The notes: a model not told the origin generated them from the sequence alone. A DNA stretch of 36,402 nt from Azonexaceae bacterium (GCA_009469665.1 SSTB01000085.1:1-36402); one strand, 5' to 3'; shown: positions 10,534 through 18,703, counted from the stretch's first letter. Numbers and translations: made by a program.

Positions 10534-10717
10534 GGTCCGCAGGATAATGAAGCGGCCCGATGGCGGCAAGGCAGCAAATAAAAAGGCGGCATAAATCCGG
10601 GCTCGGGTTCCCCGCGGCTCCGTGCAATCCAGCCCGCCGGACGCGGGTCACGGTGCTCGGGACGGTTGTCGCACCGGCCGTTTGCCGGTCTAATAGTCTT
10701 CCCCTGGAGTTTTCCCC
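10534..10717. other. Divergent intergenic region between rapZ and the M20 gene
   Basis: This 184-bp gap separates two genes transcribed away from each other and must hold both promoters. I see no convincing -35/-10 pair, operator palindrome or RNA gene in it. The plus-strand gene is preceded by a purine-poor leader. Confidence 0.4.
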
Positions 10718-11881
10718 ATGCCGCCCCTCGAAATCCCCGATCTTGCCGAACTGGTGGCCCTGCGTCGCGATCTGCATGCCCACCCGGAACTGGCCTTCGA
10801 CGAGCACCGCACTGCCGACCGGGTGGCGGCGGAGTTGGCGCGGGCCGGCCTCGAAGTCCATCGCGGGCTGGCCCGCACCGGCGTGGTGGGCGTGCTGCGG
10901 GCGGGCGCCTCGCCGCGCATGGTGGGCCTGCGGGCCGACATGGATGCGCTGCCCCTGGCCGAACTGAACGAGTTCCCACACCGCTCGCGCCATCCCGGCC
11001 GGATGCACGCCTGTGGCCACGACGGCCATACCGCCATGCTCCTGGGCGCGGCGCGCCGCCTGGCAGCGGAGCCGGATTTCGACGGCACCGCGGTATTCAT
11101 CTTCCAACCTGCCGAGGAAGCCGAGGGGGGCGCGGCGGTGATGATCGCGGAAGGGCTGTTCAGCCGTTTTCCGGTCGAGGCGGTCTATGGCCTGCACAAC
11201 TGGCCCGGCATTCCGTTGGGGGAAATGGCGGTCATGCCGGGGCCCGTGATGGCCGGCACCTGCGGCTTCGAGATCGTGGTGCGCGGGCACGGCTGCCACG
11301 CGGCCATGCCCCACCAGGGGGTGGATGCCATCGTCGCCGGCAGCCAATTGGTACAGGCCCTGCAAACCGTGGTCAGCCGCAACCTGCATCCCTGTGAGGC
11401 GGCGGTAGTGAGCGTCACCCAGTTTCACGGCGGCGAAGCCTGGAACGTGATCCCCGAGGAAGTCGTCCTGCGCGGCACCATCCGCAGCTTCAAGCCCGAA
11501 GTGCAGGAGTCCGTCGAGCGCGCCATCGAGCGCCTGTGCGGCGGGATCGCCAGCGCCTTCGGCGGCCAGATCACGGTGCACTTCGATCACCGCTACCCCC
11601 CCACCGTCAACAGCGCCGCCGAAAGCACCTTCTGCCGCGAGGTGGCCGCCGAGGTGCTGGGGGCCGATCGGGTGAGGGCCGACGAATTGCCCTCCATGGG
11701 GGCCGAAGATTTCGCCTACATGCTGCGGGAAAAGCCGGGTTGCTACGTCTGGTTGGGCAATGGCCCAGGCACCGGGGGGTGTACCCTGCACAATCCCCAT
11801 TACGATTTCAACGACGACGCCCTGGCCCTGGGTGTCGCCTACTGGGTCCGCCTGGTGCAACGGGCGCTGCCGCGTTCCTGA
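10718..11881 (+). CDS. M20 family amidohydrolase (hippurate hydrolase-like)
   Basis: A 387-residue zinc/manganese-dependent peptidase-like amidohydrolase of the M20D group (N-acyl-amino-acid or hippurate hydrolases). Metal-binding landmarks are visible: RRDLHAHPELAF near the start, GLRADMDALPL, MHACGHDGHTAMLLG, FQPAEEAEGGA, YGLHNWPG, and the C-terminal NPHYDFND that closes the site. The length is normal for the family. The physiological substrate cannot be told from sequence. It is followed 19 bases downstream by the cyclase gene and probably shares its transcript. Confidence 0.93.
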   Translation: MPPLEIPDLAELVALRRDLHAHPELAFDEHRTADRVAAELARAGLEVHRGLARTGVVGVLRAGASPRMVGLRADMDALPLAELNEFPHRSRHPGRMHACGHDGHTAMLLGAARRLAAEPDFDGTAVFIFQPAEEAEGGAAVMIAEGLFSRFPVEAVYGLHNWPGIPLGEMAVMPGPVMAGTCGFEIVVRGHGCHAAMPHQGVDAIVAGSQLVQALQTVVSRNLHPCEAAVVSVTQFHGGEAWNVIPEEVVLRGTIRSFKPEVQESVERAIERLCGGIASAFGGQITVHFDHRYPPTVNSAAESTFCREVAAEVLGADRVRADELPSMGAEDFAYMLREKPGCYVWLGNGPGTGGCTLHNPHYDFNDDALALGVAYWVRLVQRALPRS

Positions 11882-11900
11882 ACGGGAGAAAGGGAAAACC

Positions 11901-12860
11901 ATGGAAACCATCGATCTCATTCTGGCCGCCGCCCCGCTGTTCCGCGGCGTGGACCCCGACGCCCTGCGGGGAACCCTGGACGGCAGCCGGGAGGTCATGC
12001 TGGAGGGCGGCGATACCCTGCTAGACCCGGCCCAGAACAACAGCGAGATCTACGTCATCCTCGACGGCGAACTACTGGTATGCCTGGAGCCCGACGCTTC
12101 CAAGCCCATCGTCCGCCTGGGCACCGGCGAATGCGTGGGCGAGCTGTCCATCGTCGATTCCCGGCCGCCGTCGGCCTACGTCATGGCCCATGGTACCTGC
12201 CGCCTGCTGGCCATTCCCCAGGCGGTCCTGTGGAACCTGCTGGCCCGCCACCAGGCCACGGCCTTCAATCTTCTGCGCATCCTGGCCGGGCGCATCCGCG
12301 AGAACAACGCGGTGCTGCTCTCCAGCCTGGAACTACGCCGGGAGCAGAGCCGCGAGGTGGAAACGGACGACGTCACCGGCCTGCGCACCCGCGCCTGGGC
12401 CGACGATGTCTTCCCGCGCCAGATCGATCTCTGCGAGCGCATCGGGCAGCGGGTTTCCCTGCTGCTGCTCGATGTCGATTACTTCGCCAAGCTCAACGAA
12501 CTCTACGGTACCGAAGCCGGCGACCAGGCCCTGCGTCACGCCGGCCGCATCGTCGGCCACAGCCTGCGCCTCAACGATCTCTGCGCCCGCTTTGGCGGCG
12601 ACGAGATCGCCGTGCTCATGCCGGCCACCGAGTCGGTCCATGCGCGCCTGACCGCCGAACGCCTGCGCGGCGCCATCGCAGCGACGCCCATCCGCCTGCC
12701 CATGGGGCTGGACGTTTCCCTCACCGTTTCAGGCGGCATTGCCGAATGGTCGGCGGGGCAAAGCTTCGCGGAGGTGTGCGAGGCGGCGACCAAGGCCCTC
12801 AAGCGAGCCAAGAACGCCGGGCGCAATCAGATCGTGGCGCCCAAATCAGGCCGGAACTAG
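11901..12860 (+). CDS. Diguanylate cyclase with cyclic-nucleotide-binding domain
   Basis: A 319-residue cytosolic protein. The N-terminal cNMP-binding (Crp-like beta-roll) domain at about 15-130 has the GECVGELSIVDSRPPSAYV phosphate-binding-cassette-like stretch. A helical linker leads to a GGDEF domain (about 155-315). The active-site loop is FGGDEI at 231-236 rather than GGDEF, with metal-binding D191 (LLLDVDYF). The inhibitory I-site RxxD (R223-L-N-D226) stands exactly five residues before the loop, so product inhibition is expected. It probably makes c-di-GMP under control of a bound nucleotide (inference). A Shine-Dalgarno-like GGGAGAAAGGG precedes ATG 11901. The 3' end overlaps the convergent MBL gene by 15 bases. 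Confidence 0.9.
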   Translation: METIDLILAAAPLFRGVDPDALRGTLDGSREVMLEGGDTLLDPAQNNSEIYVILDGELLVCLEPDASKPIVRLGTGECVGELSIVDSRPPSAYVMAHGTCRLLAIPQAVLWNLLARHQATAFNLLRILAGRIRENNAVLLSSLELRREQSREVETDDVTGLRTRAWADDVFPRQIDLCERIGQRVSLLLLDVDYFAKLNELYGTEAGDQALRHAGRIVGHSLRLNDLCARFGGDEIAVLMPATESVHARLTAERLRGAIAATPIRLPMGLDVSLTVSGGIAEWSAGQSFAEVCEAATKALKRAKNAGRNQIVAPKSGRN

Positions 12861-13757
12861 GATTCCGCCCGCTGCGCGGCGCAGGGCGCCCACGGCCAAC
12901 AGGTCGCGCACCACGCGCGACGCGAGTTCATCGGGGGTCAAGCGCAAATAGCGGTCGTTGACCGCATTGGCGAAGGTGAGCCCGGCCAGGAAAGGCGCCA
13001 CCTCGTCCCGGGCCAGGGAACGTCGTTCCATGATGGCAAACGAAACGATGACCTTGATGCCGTGCCAGGCCAGGTGGTCCAGGTTGGCTTCGAAATGGGC
13101 CAGCTTGCCGAAGGCCTTGGCAAAGGCCTCCTGAACGGTGCAGAAGGGGCTGCCGTGGCCGGGAATGACCCAGTCCAGGGGCAGGGCGGCCAAGCGCTCC
13201 AGGGTGGCACGGGTGGCGGCGAGGCCATCGGCCTGGGCTAGCAGTTCCGGAAAGGCAACGCCGAAGCCGTTCTGCCAGAAGGCGTCGCCGGAAATGAGGA
13301 TGCGTTTTTCGGCGTTGTAGTAAGCCAGGGCTTCCATGTCGTGGCCAGGAACGGCCAGCGCCTCCCACTCCAGCCCCCCCATTTCCAGACGGTTGCCGGC
13401 CTGGAGCGTGGCGTCGTGGCTGAAGCGTGCAGCCTGCTGTCCCAGGGGCGAGAGCAGCAGGGCGTCTTCGTCCCATTCCGCCACGCTGGCCGCCAACCCG
13501 CCAGGAACGACGATGCGGCAGCCGAAGGCTGCCTGCAAGGCGGCATTGCCGCCGATGTGGTCAGAGTGGGAATGGGTATTGACGACCCGGGCCAGACGCC
13601 GCCCGTCGAGGGCGTGGCGCACGAGTTCCACAGTCTGGGCGGCGTGAGTGACGTAGCCGGTATCGACCACGGTGGCCTCGTCGCCATCGAGGAAGACGAC
13701 GTTGTTGGCCGACAGCCAGCCGCGTTCGAGGACGCGTAGAGAAGGGGGAAGGCTCAT
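12846..13757 (-). CDS. MBL-fold metallo-hydrolase
   Basis: A 303-residue metallo-beta-lactamase-fold protein. The metal-binding signature is H62-S-H64-S-D66-H67 in the loop NTHSHSDHIGG; later ligands fit VPGHDMEAL, LISGDAFW and VIPGHGSP. The C-terminal 90 residues form an added helical domain. The substrate is unknown; the family includes thioesterases, glyoxalase-II-like enzymes and lactonases. Its ATG overlaps the stop of the upstream DUF1289 gene by four bases, and it is the last gene of a minus-strand run that begins with the leucine-catabolic genes. The 3' end overlaps the end of the cyclase gene. Confidence 0.88.
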   Translation of the reverse strand: MSLPPSLRVLERGWLSANNVVFLDGDEATVVDTGYVTHAAQTVELVRHALDGRRLARVVNTHSHSDHIGGNAALQAAFGCRIVVPGGLAASVAEWDEDALLLSPLGQQAARFSHDATLQAGNRLEMGGLEWEALAVPGHDMEALAYYNAEKRILISGDAFWQNGFGVAFPELLAQADGLAATRATLERLAALPLDWVIPGHGSPFCTVQEAFAKAFGKLAHFEANLDHLAWHGIKVIVSFAIMERRSLARDEVAPFLAGLTFANAVNDRYLRLTPDELASRVVRDLLAVGALRRAAGGILVPA

Positions 13758-13933
13758 GCGGGGGTGTCCGGGTCTCCCACCGAGCGTGGCTCAGGGGTGT
13801 CACTGCGTCGCACCTCGGGAATGACGACGACCTCCGGCGATTCAAGCGGGGGCCGGCCGCAGCCCATACAGCGGCCGGAGTCGGGGTCGGGCATGCAAAT
13901 TCCGATGCAAGGGTAGAAGTCTTCGTCGCTCAT
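13754..13933 (-). CDS. DUF1289 small cysteine protein
   Basis: A 59-residue protein with the DUF1289 four-cysteine pattern C9-x3-C13-x8-C22-x2-C25 (FYPCIGICMPDPDSGRCMG), likely binding zinc or an iron-sulfur cluster. The second half is acidic/Pro-rich and probably disordered. The function is unknown. ATG 13933 overlaps the stop of the preceding DUF1289 gene (ATGA), and its stop overlaps the MBL hydrolase start (ATGA). It lies next to a second, different DUF1289 protein. Confidence 0.82.
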   Translation of the reverse strand: MSDEDFYPCIGICMPDPDSGRCMGCGRPPLESPEVVVIPEVRRSDTPEPRSVGDPDTPA

Positions 13934-14139
13934 AGTTCGCAGTCGCAGCGCAAGGGGCCGTCCCAGGAATCGAGCTCCTGGCGTCGCCGGGCGACGGCGG
14001 CCAGGATGGCAATGCGCTTCGCCTCGTCGGCGCCGCCCCAGGCGGCGATCTCGTCCAGGCTGCGCAGGCAGCCCAGGCAAAGGCCGCTGCTGGCGTCCAT
14101 GCGACACACGTCGATGCAGGGGGAGGCGAGGGGACTCAC
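13930..14139 (-). CDS. DUF1289 small cysteine protein (second copy)
   Basis: A 69-residue protein with cysteines C8, C12, C21 and C24 (SPCIDVCRMDASSGLCLGC) followed by the full helical DUF1289 part (RSLDEIAAWGGADEAKRIA). This is the more canonical of the two tandem DUF1289 proteins. The GTG start at 14139 overlaps the TGA of the upstream unrecognised gene (GTGA), which supports this start over the longer frame. The function is unknown; the family is common in proteobacteria. Confidence 0.84.
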   Translation of the reverse strand: MSPLASPCIDVCRMDASSGLCLGCLRSLDEIAAWGGADEAKRIAILAAVARRRQELDSWDGPLRCDCEL

Positions 14140-15122
14140 AGGATGACGAAACGGTGTTTGAGGTCGAGGACGGAGGCCACTGCGGCCTCGGCCTCGGCGC
14201 GGTTTACGCGGACCAGCATGACGAGATAGTGGCGTTTGTCGCGGCCGCACAGTTCGGGAAAATCGAGGACCTCGGCATCGCCCGGCCGTTCGGGGTTGGC
14301 GACGACACCCAGACGATCTACAGCCAGGGAGCAGGGACGCAGGGCCAGGGACAATTCCGGCGCCAGGAGGAATTCGGAGAGTGCCCGCACCAGGGGGTCC
14401 GGCTCCAGAGAGGTGGCCACGGAACGCAGATGGGCGTCGAGTTCTGCCAGCCGGCGGGTATGGACGGCGTATTCCGGCCCCGGTGTGGTGCCCCGCAGCA
14501 GGGCGAGGTGGGCCTGCTCCCGTGAGCGGTCGCCGCGGGTTTCGTCCCATTCCAGGCGCAGACCCTCCAGGTGGGCATGGAAATTCCGTAGCAGGCTGTC
14601 GAAGGCGCTGGCCCGCAGCGCCCTGCGGGCTTCGACCAGCTCGCAGCGCGGCTCCACCAGGGTGTGGTCAGCAAAATAAAGCACCGTTTGGGGGATTTCG
14701 CCGTGCACCGTGTCGCCCTGAAGCCCCAGGCCTAGCTGCTTTTTCTGCTGGCGGCGGGCCGCCAGCAGGGCGTAGAAGCTGTCGCTCCCGCGGCTGGCAG
14801 GATCGGCCAGGAAATCCCGCACGGCCTGACTGCGCCCCAGCATGCCGCGGATGTCGTCGGCGGTGGCGAAGAGGGCATGCACCAGGGGATCTGCGGCGAA
14901 GGCGCGGGCGTCGATCGTGCAGGGGCCGGGCAGGCCGTCCACCAGGCCCTCACAATAGGCCAGGGCGTGGTGCACGGGGGCTTCCAGGCGGCGGTCGAAA
15001 TCCGGTGCCGCCTTGACGAGGGGATCCACCAGTTCGGTGATGCGGGCGAGCCCCTCGCGGGTGGCGGAATCCGGTGGCGGCGCCCGGTGCAGAAGGCCGG
15101 TGATGGCGGCAAGCAGGCCCAT
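14136..15122 (-). CDS. Conserved-looking protein of unknown function, 328 aa
   Basis: I do not recognise a family. The protein is soluble, without signal peptide or membrane segment, Ala/Leu/Arg-rich and mostly helical. An N-terminal part (about 1-120) contains SDSFYALLAARRQQKKQLG; a middle part (about 150-230) has many charged helices (FHAHLEGLRLEWDETRGD); the C-terminal part has RDKRHYLVMLVRVNRAEAEA and ends LKHRFVIL. Codon use and frame look like a real gene. Its ATG overlaps the HMG-CoA lyase stop (TGATG) and its stop overlaps the DUF1289 start, so it is translated as part of the leucine-catabolic operon or its extension. Confidence 0.75.
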   Translation of the reverse strand: MGLLAAITGLLHRAPPPDSATREGLARITELVDPLVKAAPDFDRRLEAPVHHALAYCEGLVDGLPGPCTIDARAFAADPLVHALFATADDIRGMLGRSQAVRDFLADPASRGSDSFYALLAARRQQKKQLGLGLQGDTVHGEIPQTVLYFADHTLVEPRCELVEARRALRASAFDSLLRNFHAHLEGLRLEWDETRGDRSREQAHLALLRGTTPGPEYAVHTRRLAELDAHLRSVATSLEPDPLVRALSEFLLAPELSLALRPCSLAVDRLGVVANPERPGDAEVLDFPELCGRDKRHYLVMLVRVNRAEAEAAVASVLDLKHRFVIL

Positions 15123-16027
15123 CAGTCGCCTCTTGCAGCCAGGGCGCGGCCGGCACGGGAGGCGCTGGGGCGACCGAGGACTTCCGATATCCAGATCCCG
15201 ACGGCCACCAGGGCGTCCAGATCGACGCCCGTGGGAATGCCCAGCCCCGCCAGGAGCCAGAGCACGTCCTCGGTGGCCACGTTGCCGCTGGCGCCGGGCG
15301 CGTAGGGGCAGCCGCCCAGCCCGGCAACGGAACTATCGAAGCTGGCCATGCCCAGTTGCAGGGAGGCGTGGATGTTGGCGACGGCCATGCCGTAGGTGTC
15401 GTGGTAATGGCCGGCAAGGCGCTTGATGGGGACTTCCCGGGCGCAGGCCTCGATCAGGCGGCTGACCGAGGCCGGGTTGCCGACGCCGATGGTGTCGCCC
15501 AGAGAAACTTCGTAGCAGCCCATGGCGGCCAGGGTACGGGCGACGGCGGCGACTTTCTCCGGCGCCACCGCTCCCTCGTAGGGGCAGCCGACCACGCAGG
15601 AGACGTAGCCCCGCACCTTGAGATCGAGGGCGGTGGCGGCGCAGATGACGGGCTCGAAGCGTTTCAGGCTCTCGGCCACCGAGCAGTTGATGTTCTTGTG
15701 CGAAAAGGCTTCGGAGGCCGCGGCGAACACCGCCACCTCGGTGGCGCCGGCTTCCACCGCCGCGTCGAAGCCCTTCAGGTTGGGCACCAGAACCGGGTAG
15801 GCCACACCGGGGCGGCGGGTGAGGCTGCGCATGACCTCGGCGGCGTCGCCCATCTGCGGCACCCACTTCGGGGAGACGAAGGCTGTGGCCTCCACCGCCG
15901 GCAGGCCGGCGGCGGCCAGGCGTTCGATCAACTCGACCTTGGTGGCGGTGGGGACGAGCTGCTTCTCGTTCTGCAGGCCGTCCCGGGGGCCGACTTCGAC
16001 GATGCGCACGCGCTCGGGCAGGGTCAT
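15122..16027 (-). CDS. mvaB: Hydroxymethylglutaryl-CoA lyase
   Basis: HMG-CoA lyase splits 3-hydroxy-3-methylglutaryl-CoA into acetyl-CoA and acetoacetate, the last step of leucine breakdown. The 301-residue TIM-barrel protein shows the family motifs VEVGPRDGLQNEKQ at the N terminus, the metal-binding GHYHDTYG, and the signature GLGGCPYAPGASGNVATED with the catalytic Cys. It overlaps the Doc toxin stop by four bases (ATGA). Upstream on the same strand are MccA and methylglutaconyl-CoA hydratase, separated from it by the toxin-antitoxin pair. The gene symbol follows common use; liuE is the equivalent name in Pseudomonas. Confidence 0.95.
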   Translation of the reverse strand: MTLPERVRIVEVGPRDGLQNEKQLVPTATKVELIERLAAAGLPAVEATAFVSPKWVPQMGDAAEVMRSLTRRPGVAYPVLVPNLKGFDAAVEAGATEVAVFAAASEAFSHKNINCSVAESLKRFEPVICAATALDLKVRGYVSCVVGCPYEGAVAPEKVAAVARTLAAMGCYEVSLGDTIGVGNPASVSRLIEACAREVPIKRLAGHYHDTYGMAVANIHASLQLGMASFDSSVAGLGGCPYAPGASGNVATEDVLWLLAGLGIPTGVDLDALVAVGIWISEVLGRPSASRAGRALAARGD

Positions 16028-16413
16028 GGGCGGTATTCCTGGCTGCCGGCCCGCAGCCAGGCGGCGAAGGCGGCTTCGTCCAGGTCGCCGGCGGCGAGGG
16101 CGAGCACGGTCTGAACGGCGTCTACCTGGCTTGCCACGAGGCGATGGCCGTTGAGGCGCAGAAACAGGCCGGCGGCCAGGAAGGCGGCTCGTTTATTGCC
16201 ATCGACGAAGGGATGGTTCTTGGCCAGGCCGTAGGCGTAGGACGCGGCGCAGTCGAACACGTCGGGATCGCCGTAGGCGGCGAGATTTGCCGGGCGGCCA
16301 AGGGCCGATTCGAACAGGCCCTGGTCACGGACGCCCGGCGCCCCGCCGTGGATGGCCAGACTCTCGTCGTGCAAGAGAACGAGGGCCTGGGGATCGAGCC
16401 AGCGAAAGCCCAC
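16024..16413 (-). CDS. doc: Death-on-curing (Doc/Fic) family toxin
   Basis: A 129-residue Fic-fold protein of the Doc family. The catalytic motif is intact: H67-P-F-V-D71-G-N-K74-R75. Doc enzymes phosphorylate and inactivate elongation factor Tu. The start is GTG at 16413, immediately after the antitoxin TAA with no spacer, so translation is coupled to the antitoxin. Its TGA overlaps the HMG-CoA lyase ATG by four bases, so the toxin is in turn coupled to a catabolic enzyme. The partner is AbrB/MazE-like rather than Phd, a pairing known for this group. Confidence 0.9.
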   Translation of the reverse strand: MGFRWLDPQALVLLHDESLAIHGGAPGVRDQGLFESALGRPANLAAYGDPDVFDCAASYAYGLAKNHPFVDGNKRAAFLAAGLFLRLNGHRLVASQVDAVQTVLALAAGDLDEAAFAAWLRAGSQEYRP

Positions 16414-16638
16414 TTACTTGGCCAGGGCGTGGAAGGCGTCGCGGTACTCGCGCATGAACTCGCGGCCTTCCGCAAGCTGGTCGGCAATGCTGGGATCGTA
16501 GGGGGTGATGGAAACGCCCTGGGGCGATTCGGTGACGTAGACCGTGTCGCCTTTTTCTACCCGCAGGCGGGCGAGGAGTTCCTTGGGCAGCACGAGGCCG
16601 ACGGAATTGCCGATCTGGGTCAGTTTGAGGGCATGCAT
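16414..16638 (-). CDS. AbrB/MazE-type antitoxin
   Basis: A 74-residue swapped-hairpin antitoxin. The N-terminal AbrB-type DNA-binding half contains LTQIGNSVGLVLPKELLARL and VEKGDTVYVTE, and the C-terminal half (IADQLAEGREFMREYRDAF) should bind and neutralise the Doc toxin. ATG 16638 is preferred to a TTG at 16653 because the family opens with an MHALKLTQIG-like sequence; no strong Shine-Dalgarno is visible for either. It lies 36 bases after the mccA stop. Such antitoxins usually autorepress; a palindrome just upstream is the obvious candidate operator. Confidence 0.87.
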   Translation of the reverse strand: MHALKLTQIGNSVGLVLPKELLARLRVEKGDTVYVTESPQGVSITPYDPSIADQLAEGREFMREYRDAFHALAK

Positions 16639-16655
16639 GGCGGGCTCTGGCAAAA

Positions 16656-16673
16656 CGTTATAACGGTTGTAAT
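16656..16673 (-). promoter_or_regulatory. Candidate operator of the AbrB-Doc pair
   Basis: The short gap between mccA and the antitoxin is AT-rich in a GC-rich region. It contains the 10-bp palindrome CGTTATAACG (16656-16665) followed by a direct near-copy of its right part, GTTGTAAT (16666-16673). The TATAAC inside could also serve as a -10 element on the minus strand, but no -35 is evident. Autoregulation by the antitoxin is inferred from the family. Confidence 0.4.
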
Positions 16674-16674
16674 A

Positions 16675-18678
16675 CTAGCCTTCGGCCGCCCGGAATTCAA
16701 GGAGCACCGCTCCTTCTTCCACCTGCTCGCCGGGGGCGAAGCGGAAGGCGGCGACGGTGCCGGCCTCCGGTGCCGTGAGGGTGTGCTCCATCTTCATGGC
16801 TTCCAGGATGAGCAGCGGCGCGCCCTTTTCCACCCGCTGGCCGAGGGGCGCCAGCAGGGCCGCCACCTTGCCCGGCATGGGGGCGGTGAAGCCGCCGCCG
16901 GCATGGCCGCCGGCTGGCACCAGATGCAGGGGGTCGTCCCGCCGCAGCACGTAGGTCATGCCGCCGAGAAAGACGTAGCGCTTGTCGTCCACGGCGACGA
17001 CGCGGGCCGGCAGGCGCCGGTCGTCCGCTTCCACGGTCAGGCGGTCGCCTTCCAGCTTGTGGCCGCGGGCGATGCTGCTCACCCCGTCGAGGGTGATGTG
17101 CCAATGCTCCCGGTCGTAGCGCACCCGGGCCTCGATCAGGGTGTCGCCGCTGCGAAAGCCCAGGATGCGGGTGGAAGAAAGATTCAGGCGCCAACCGTCC
17201 CGGGCATGCCAGGGGGAGCCCGGGTCGCCGCTGGCCCGCGCCGCCTCCCGGGCGTTGTCGCGCTCCCACAGCAGTTCGCCGACGGCGGCCACCAGCAGCA
17301 CATCCCGCGGCAGGGCCTGGGGGTCCGGGAAAAGAAAGTCGTGCTGACGCTCGATGAGTCCGGTGTCCAGATCGGCCCCGGCGAAGGCCGGGCAGGCCGC
17401 CAGGCGGGAGAGGAAGCCGGCATTGGTAATGACGCCGGCCACCTGGGTGTCGGCGAGGGCCAGGCGCAGGCGGGCCAGGGCCCGCTCCCGGTCTTCGTCC
17501 CAGACGATGAGCTTGGCGAGCAGGGGATCGTAGTGGGGGGTGATGACGTCGCCCTCGTCCACGCCGGCATCGACGCGCACGTGGAGGCCTTCCCGGGGGA
17601 AGTTGAGACTCGCCAGCCGCCCGCTGGCGGGGAGAAAGCCTTGGTCGGCGTCCTCGGCGTAGAGCCGGGCCTCGATGGCGTGGCCGCGGAGTGCCAGTCG
17701 CTCCTGGGTGTGCGGCAGCGGCTCCCCGGCCGCCACGCGCAACTGCCATTCCACCAGATCCTGGCCGGTGACCATTTCGGTGACCGGGTGCTCCACCTGC
17801 AGACGGGTGTTCATCTCCATGAAATAGAAGCCGCCGTCCTGGCAAGCGATGAACTCCACCGTGCCCGCGCCGACGTAGCCCACGGCCCGGGCGGCGGCGA
17901 CGGCGGCCTGGCCCATGGCGGCGCGCCGCTCCGGCGTCATGCCAGGCGCCGGAGCCTCCTCCAGCACCTTCTGGTGGCGGCGCTGCACCGAGCAATCCCG
18001 CTCGAAGAGATGGACGCAATTGCCGTGACCGTCGGCGAAGACCTGGATTTCGACGTGGCGGGGCCGAACGACGACCTGTTCCAGCAGCACCCGGGCATCG
18101 CCGAAGCCGGCGGCGGCCTCCCGCTGGCAGGCGGCCAGAGCATCCGGAAAATCCGTGCTCCGTTCCACCCGCCGCATGCCCTTGCCGCCGCCGCCGGCCG
18201 TCGCCTTGATCAGGAGCGGGTAGCCGAGGGCATCGGCCTCCTGCTGCAGGCGGGCGGCGTCCTGGTCGTCGCCGTGGAAGCCCGGGGTAACGGGCACTCC
18301 GGCCGCCGCCATCAGCGCCTTGGCCGCCGCCTTGGAGCCCATGGCCCGAATCGCTGCAGGCGGCGGGCCGATGAATGTCAGACCCGCAGCGGCGCAGGCC
18401 TCGGCGAAATCGGCGTTCTCGGCGAGAAAGCCGTAACCCGGGTGGATGGCCTGGGCGCCGGTGCGCTGGGCGGCGGCGATGATCTTTTCACCAGCCAGAT
18501 AGGAATCCCGGGGGGCTGGCGGGCCAAGCAGCACCGCCTCGTCGGCCAGGCGCACAGGGCGGGCCTCAACGTCGGCCTCGGAATAGACCGCCACGGTGCG
18601 TATACCCAGGCGGCGGGCGGTGCGGAAGATCCTGCAAGCGATCTCGCCCCGGTTGGCGATAAGGATTTTTTCAAACAC
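16675..18678 (-). CDS. mccA: Methylcrotonoyl-CoA carboxylase, biotin-containing (alpha) subunit
   Basis: This subunit carboxylates biotin with ATP and bicarbonate and carries it to MccB. The 667 residues comprise a biotin carboxylase domain (about 1-445; FEKILIANRGEIACRIF, ATP-grasp loop KATAGGGGKGMRRVE, EMNTRLQVEHPVTE), a linker/BT domain, and a C-terminal biotinyl domain with EAMKMEH (biotinylated Lys about 629). Assignment to methylcrotonoyl rather than another acyl-CoA rests on the leucine-pathway neighbours. The GTG at 18678 is chosen because the family begins M/VFEKILIANRG; a frame extending to 18765 adds 29 unrelated residues. GGAGAG lies about 8 bases upstream. A second, partial copy of its first codons lies upstream. 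Confidence 0.92.
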   Translation of the reverse strand: MFEKILIANRGEIACRIFRTARRLGIRTVAVYSEADVEARPVRLADEAVLLGPPAPRDSYLAGEKIIAAAQRTGAQAIHPGYGFLAENADFAEACAAAGLTFIGPPPAAIRAMGSKAAAKALMAAAGVPVTPGFHGDDQDAARLQQEADALGYPLLIKATAGGGGKGMRRVERSTDFPDALAACQREAAAGFGDARVLLEQVVVRPRHVEIQVFADGHGNCVHLFERDCSVQRRHQKVLEEAPAPGMTPERRAAMGQAAVAAARAVGYVGAGTVEFIACQDGGFYFMEMNTRLQVEHPVTEMVTGQDLVEWQLRVAAGEPLPHTQERLALRGHAIEARLYAEDADQGFLPASGRLASLNFPREGLHVRVDAGVDEGDVITPHYDPLLAKLIVWDEDRERALARLRLALADTQVAGVITNAGFLSRLAACPAFAGADLDTGLIERQHDFLFPDPQALPRDVLLVAAVGELLWERDNAREAARASGDPGSPWHARDGWRLNLSSTRILGFRSGDTLIEARVRYDREHWHITLDGVSSIARGHKLEGDRLTVEADDRRLPARVVAVDDKRYVFLGGMTYVLRRDDPLHLVPAGGHAGGGFTAPMPGKVAALLAPLGQRVEKGAPLLILEAMKMEHTLTAPEAGTVAAFRFAPGEQVEEGAVLLEFRAAEG

Positions 18679-18703
18679 AGGCGGCTCTCCGGGGCGAGAT
18701 CGC
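18638..18703 (-). promoter_or_regulatory. 15-bp stem enclosing the mccA start codon
   Basis: On the sense (minus) strand, GCGATCTCGCCCCGG (18703-18689) is perfectly complementary to codons about 9-14 of mccA (18652-18638). The 36-base loop holds most of the ribosome-binding region and the GTG at 18678; the last two G of the stem are the first two of GGAGAG. Folding would hide the start region. It is seen directly as an inverted repeat; a regulatory effect is inference. Confidence 0.5.

Noticed and set aside
9416..12040. 874-codon open frame on the minus strand
   Set aside because: It runs through rapZ in another frame and antisense to the M20 gene. No family motif is present and the composition is that of a shadow frame.
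15333..15866. 177-codon minus-strand frame inside HMG-CoA lyase
   Set aside because: Out-of-frame shadow with Arg/Gly/His-rich translation.
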